Positions 62,966 through 64,000 of a stretch of DNA of 64,000 bases are shown piece by piece. The position numbers and the translations under genes were made by a program. How positions within the stretch are numbered: position 1 is the stretch's first letter; every line of letters starts with the position of its first letter. Origin of the DNA: Roseiarcus fermentans (GTDB taxonomy: Bacteria; Pseudomonadota; Alphaproteobacteria; Rhizobiales; Beijerinckiaceae); assembly GCF_003315135.1 (NCBI RefSeq), contig NZ_QNRK01000016.1, forward strand, positions 1 to 64,000. The letters are read 5' to 3'. The notes beneath the pieces were generated by a model. That model saw nothing but the letters and a program-made list of their open reading frames with translations. It searched no databases and had not been told where the DNA came from.

Positions 62966-64000
62966 ACCGACGCTCAACGGCGCAGAGATGGCGATCCTCA
63001 TCAATCGGTTCGAGGGGATTGCGCGCAAGATGACCAACACCCTCTACCGCACCGGCCGGTCGGGCGTTCTCAACCGCGCCCGCGATTTTTCGTGCTGTAT
63101 CGTCACCGCCGGCTGCGAACTGCTGGCCACGGCCGATAGCCTTCCGATCCATGTTCTCGTCGGCCCCGACATGATGGCGCGCACGATGATGGACTTTCAT
63201 CCCGTCCTGAAGCGCGGCGACGCCTTCCTGCACAATTCGCCCTACCACGGCAGCTCTCATGCCGCCGATCACGTCATCCTCATCCCCGTCGTCGATGACC
63301 TCGGCGTGCATCGGTATACCGTGTTGACCAAAGCGCACCAGGCGGACTGCGGCAACGCCATGCCGACCACCTATATGGGCAGCGCGCGCGACGTATACGC
63401 CGAGGGCGCGCTGATCTTTCCAGCCGTCAGAGTGCAAGAGAATTACGCTACCAATCAGGATATTGTGCGCATGTGCGAGATGCGCATTCGTGTGCCGGAG
63501 CAATGGAAAGGCGACTTTCTGGCCATGATCGGCTCGGCCCGCATCGGCGAGCGTGAAGTGCTGAGCCTGGGAGCGGAAATCGGCTGGGACCGGCTGGAGG
63601 CGTTCTGCGGCCAATGGTTCGACTACAGCGAGAAACGGATGGCCGCGCGCCTGGCCATGGTCCCCGGCGGCACGGCCTCCGCGTCGAGCACACATGATCC
63701 GATCCCGGGAACGCCGCCGGAGGGCGTGCCTGTCGTTGCGACGGTCACGGCGCGGCCGCGCGAAGGACGCATCGAGATCGATCTTCGTGACAACATCGAC
63801 GCCTTGCCTTGTGGCCTGAACCTCAGCGAAGCCTGCACCCGCTCGGCGGCTCTGATCGCCGTCTTCAACGGCATCGGCGGCGATATTCCCCGCAACGCCG
63901 GCAGTTTTCGCCGCGTCGATATCCTGCTGCGGGAAGGGGCGATCGCCGGAATTCCGCGTCATCCCACCAGCTGCTCGGTCTCGACCACGAACGTGGCGGA
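62958..64000 (+). CDS. hyuB: Hydantoinase B/oxoprolinase family protein (5' part; runs off the window)
   Basis: The frame is open for 347 codons to the right edge without a stop. It reads MSEPTLNGAEMAILINRFEG, TNTLYRTGRSGVLNRARDFS, HILVGPDMMA-like text near residue 65, LHNSPYHGSSHAADHVILIP and IEIDLRDNIDALPCGLNLSE, the HyuB family pattern (metal-binding His/Asp in the SPYHGSSHAADH loop). GGAGGATCG precedes the ATG. It partners HyuA; the substrate is not known from sequence. Confidence 0.92.
   Translation, partial: MSEPTLNGAEMAILINRFEGIARKMTNTLYRTGRSGVLNRARDFSCCIVTAGCELLATADSLPIHVLVGPDMMARTMMDFHPVLKRGDAFLHNSPYHGSSHAADHVILIPVVDDLGVHRYTVLTKAHQADCGNAMPTTYMGSARDVYAEGALIFPAVRVQENYATNQDIVRMCEMRIRVPEQWKGDFLAMIGSARIGEREVLSLGAEIGWDRLEAFCGQWFDYSEKRMAARLAMVPGGTASASSTHDPIPGTPPEGVPVVATVTARPREGRIEIDLRDNIDALPCGLNLSEACTRSAALIAVFNGIGGDIPRNAGSFRRVDILLREGAIAGIPRHPTSCSVSTTNVA

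Overview
The window is very GC-rich DNA from a purple, bacteriochlorophyll a-making alphaproteobacterium. The gene order, the LH2 genes, and a ppsR/aerR/bphP control block like that of Bradyrhizobium and Rhodopseudomonas point to the Hyphomicrobiales; a Rhodoblastus- or Roseiarcus-like genus is my guess, not a proof. About two thirds of it (2.4-43.6 kb) is one arm of a photosynthesis gene cluster (PGC).

Layout. 1-2.35 kb: end of a probable IS66-type transposase, a dense array of palindromic (REP/BIME-like) repeats, and a DUF559 nuclease-like gene set among the repeats. 2.36-9.2 kb (minus): bchI-bchD-bchO-crtI-crtB plus a small membrane/DUF1902 ORF. 9.4-11.2 kb: a SOUL heme-binding protein, a Calvin-type fructose bisphosphatase and a transketolase scrap. 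11.6-17.6 kb: bchJ-idi, a first ppsR, a kinase-less bacteriophytochrome, and a first AerR/PpaA-like gene. 17.7-23.0 kb (minus): bch2-bchP-tspO-orf-dxs. 23.2-25.7 kb (minus): a second aerR-ppsR pair. 25.8-40.3 kb (plus): a long run bchF-bchN-bchB-bchH-bchL-bchM-lhaA-puhA-puhB-puhC-puhE-hemA, mostly with overlapping or near-touching ends. 40.8-43.6 kb: pucB-pucA-pucC (LH2) and an unusual repeat-tailed stress-domain protein. From 43.8 kb on the genes are general: a RatA/COQ10 protein, mobA, a flavin-type oxidoreductase, an epimerase with divergent tetR, an amidohydrolase/porin/SMR/amidase/DUF4239 group, a complete branched-chain amino-acid-type ABC transporter, and divergent hydantoinase genes hyuA-hyuB (hyuB runs off the right edge).

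How it fits together. The bch genes cover Mg chelation (BchHDI), methylation (BchM), dark protochlorophyllide reduction (BchLNB), the C3-vinyl hydratase (BchF) and phytol-tail reduction (BchP). hemA, dxs and idi feed tetrapyrrole and isoprenoid supply, crtI/crtB make the carotenoid backbone, puhA is the reaction-centre H subunit, and puhB, puhC, puhE, lhaA and pucC are assembly factors. Control is written in the DNA: I find a recurring PpsR/CrtJ-type operator (TGT-N12-ACA, usually in the fuller form TGTCAA-N6-TTGACA) before pucBA (two copies), before bch2 (two copies), at crtI, and in degenerate form before aerR2/bchF, bchI and aerR1.

Not in the window: pufLM, pufBA, bchC, bchX, bchY, bchZ, bchG, acsF or bchE, crtC, crtD, crtE, crtF. 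The PGC is therefore either split or continues beyond the left edge. Functions come from reading translated sequence and known family motifs; no database search was run.
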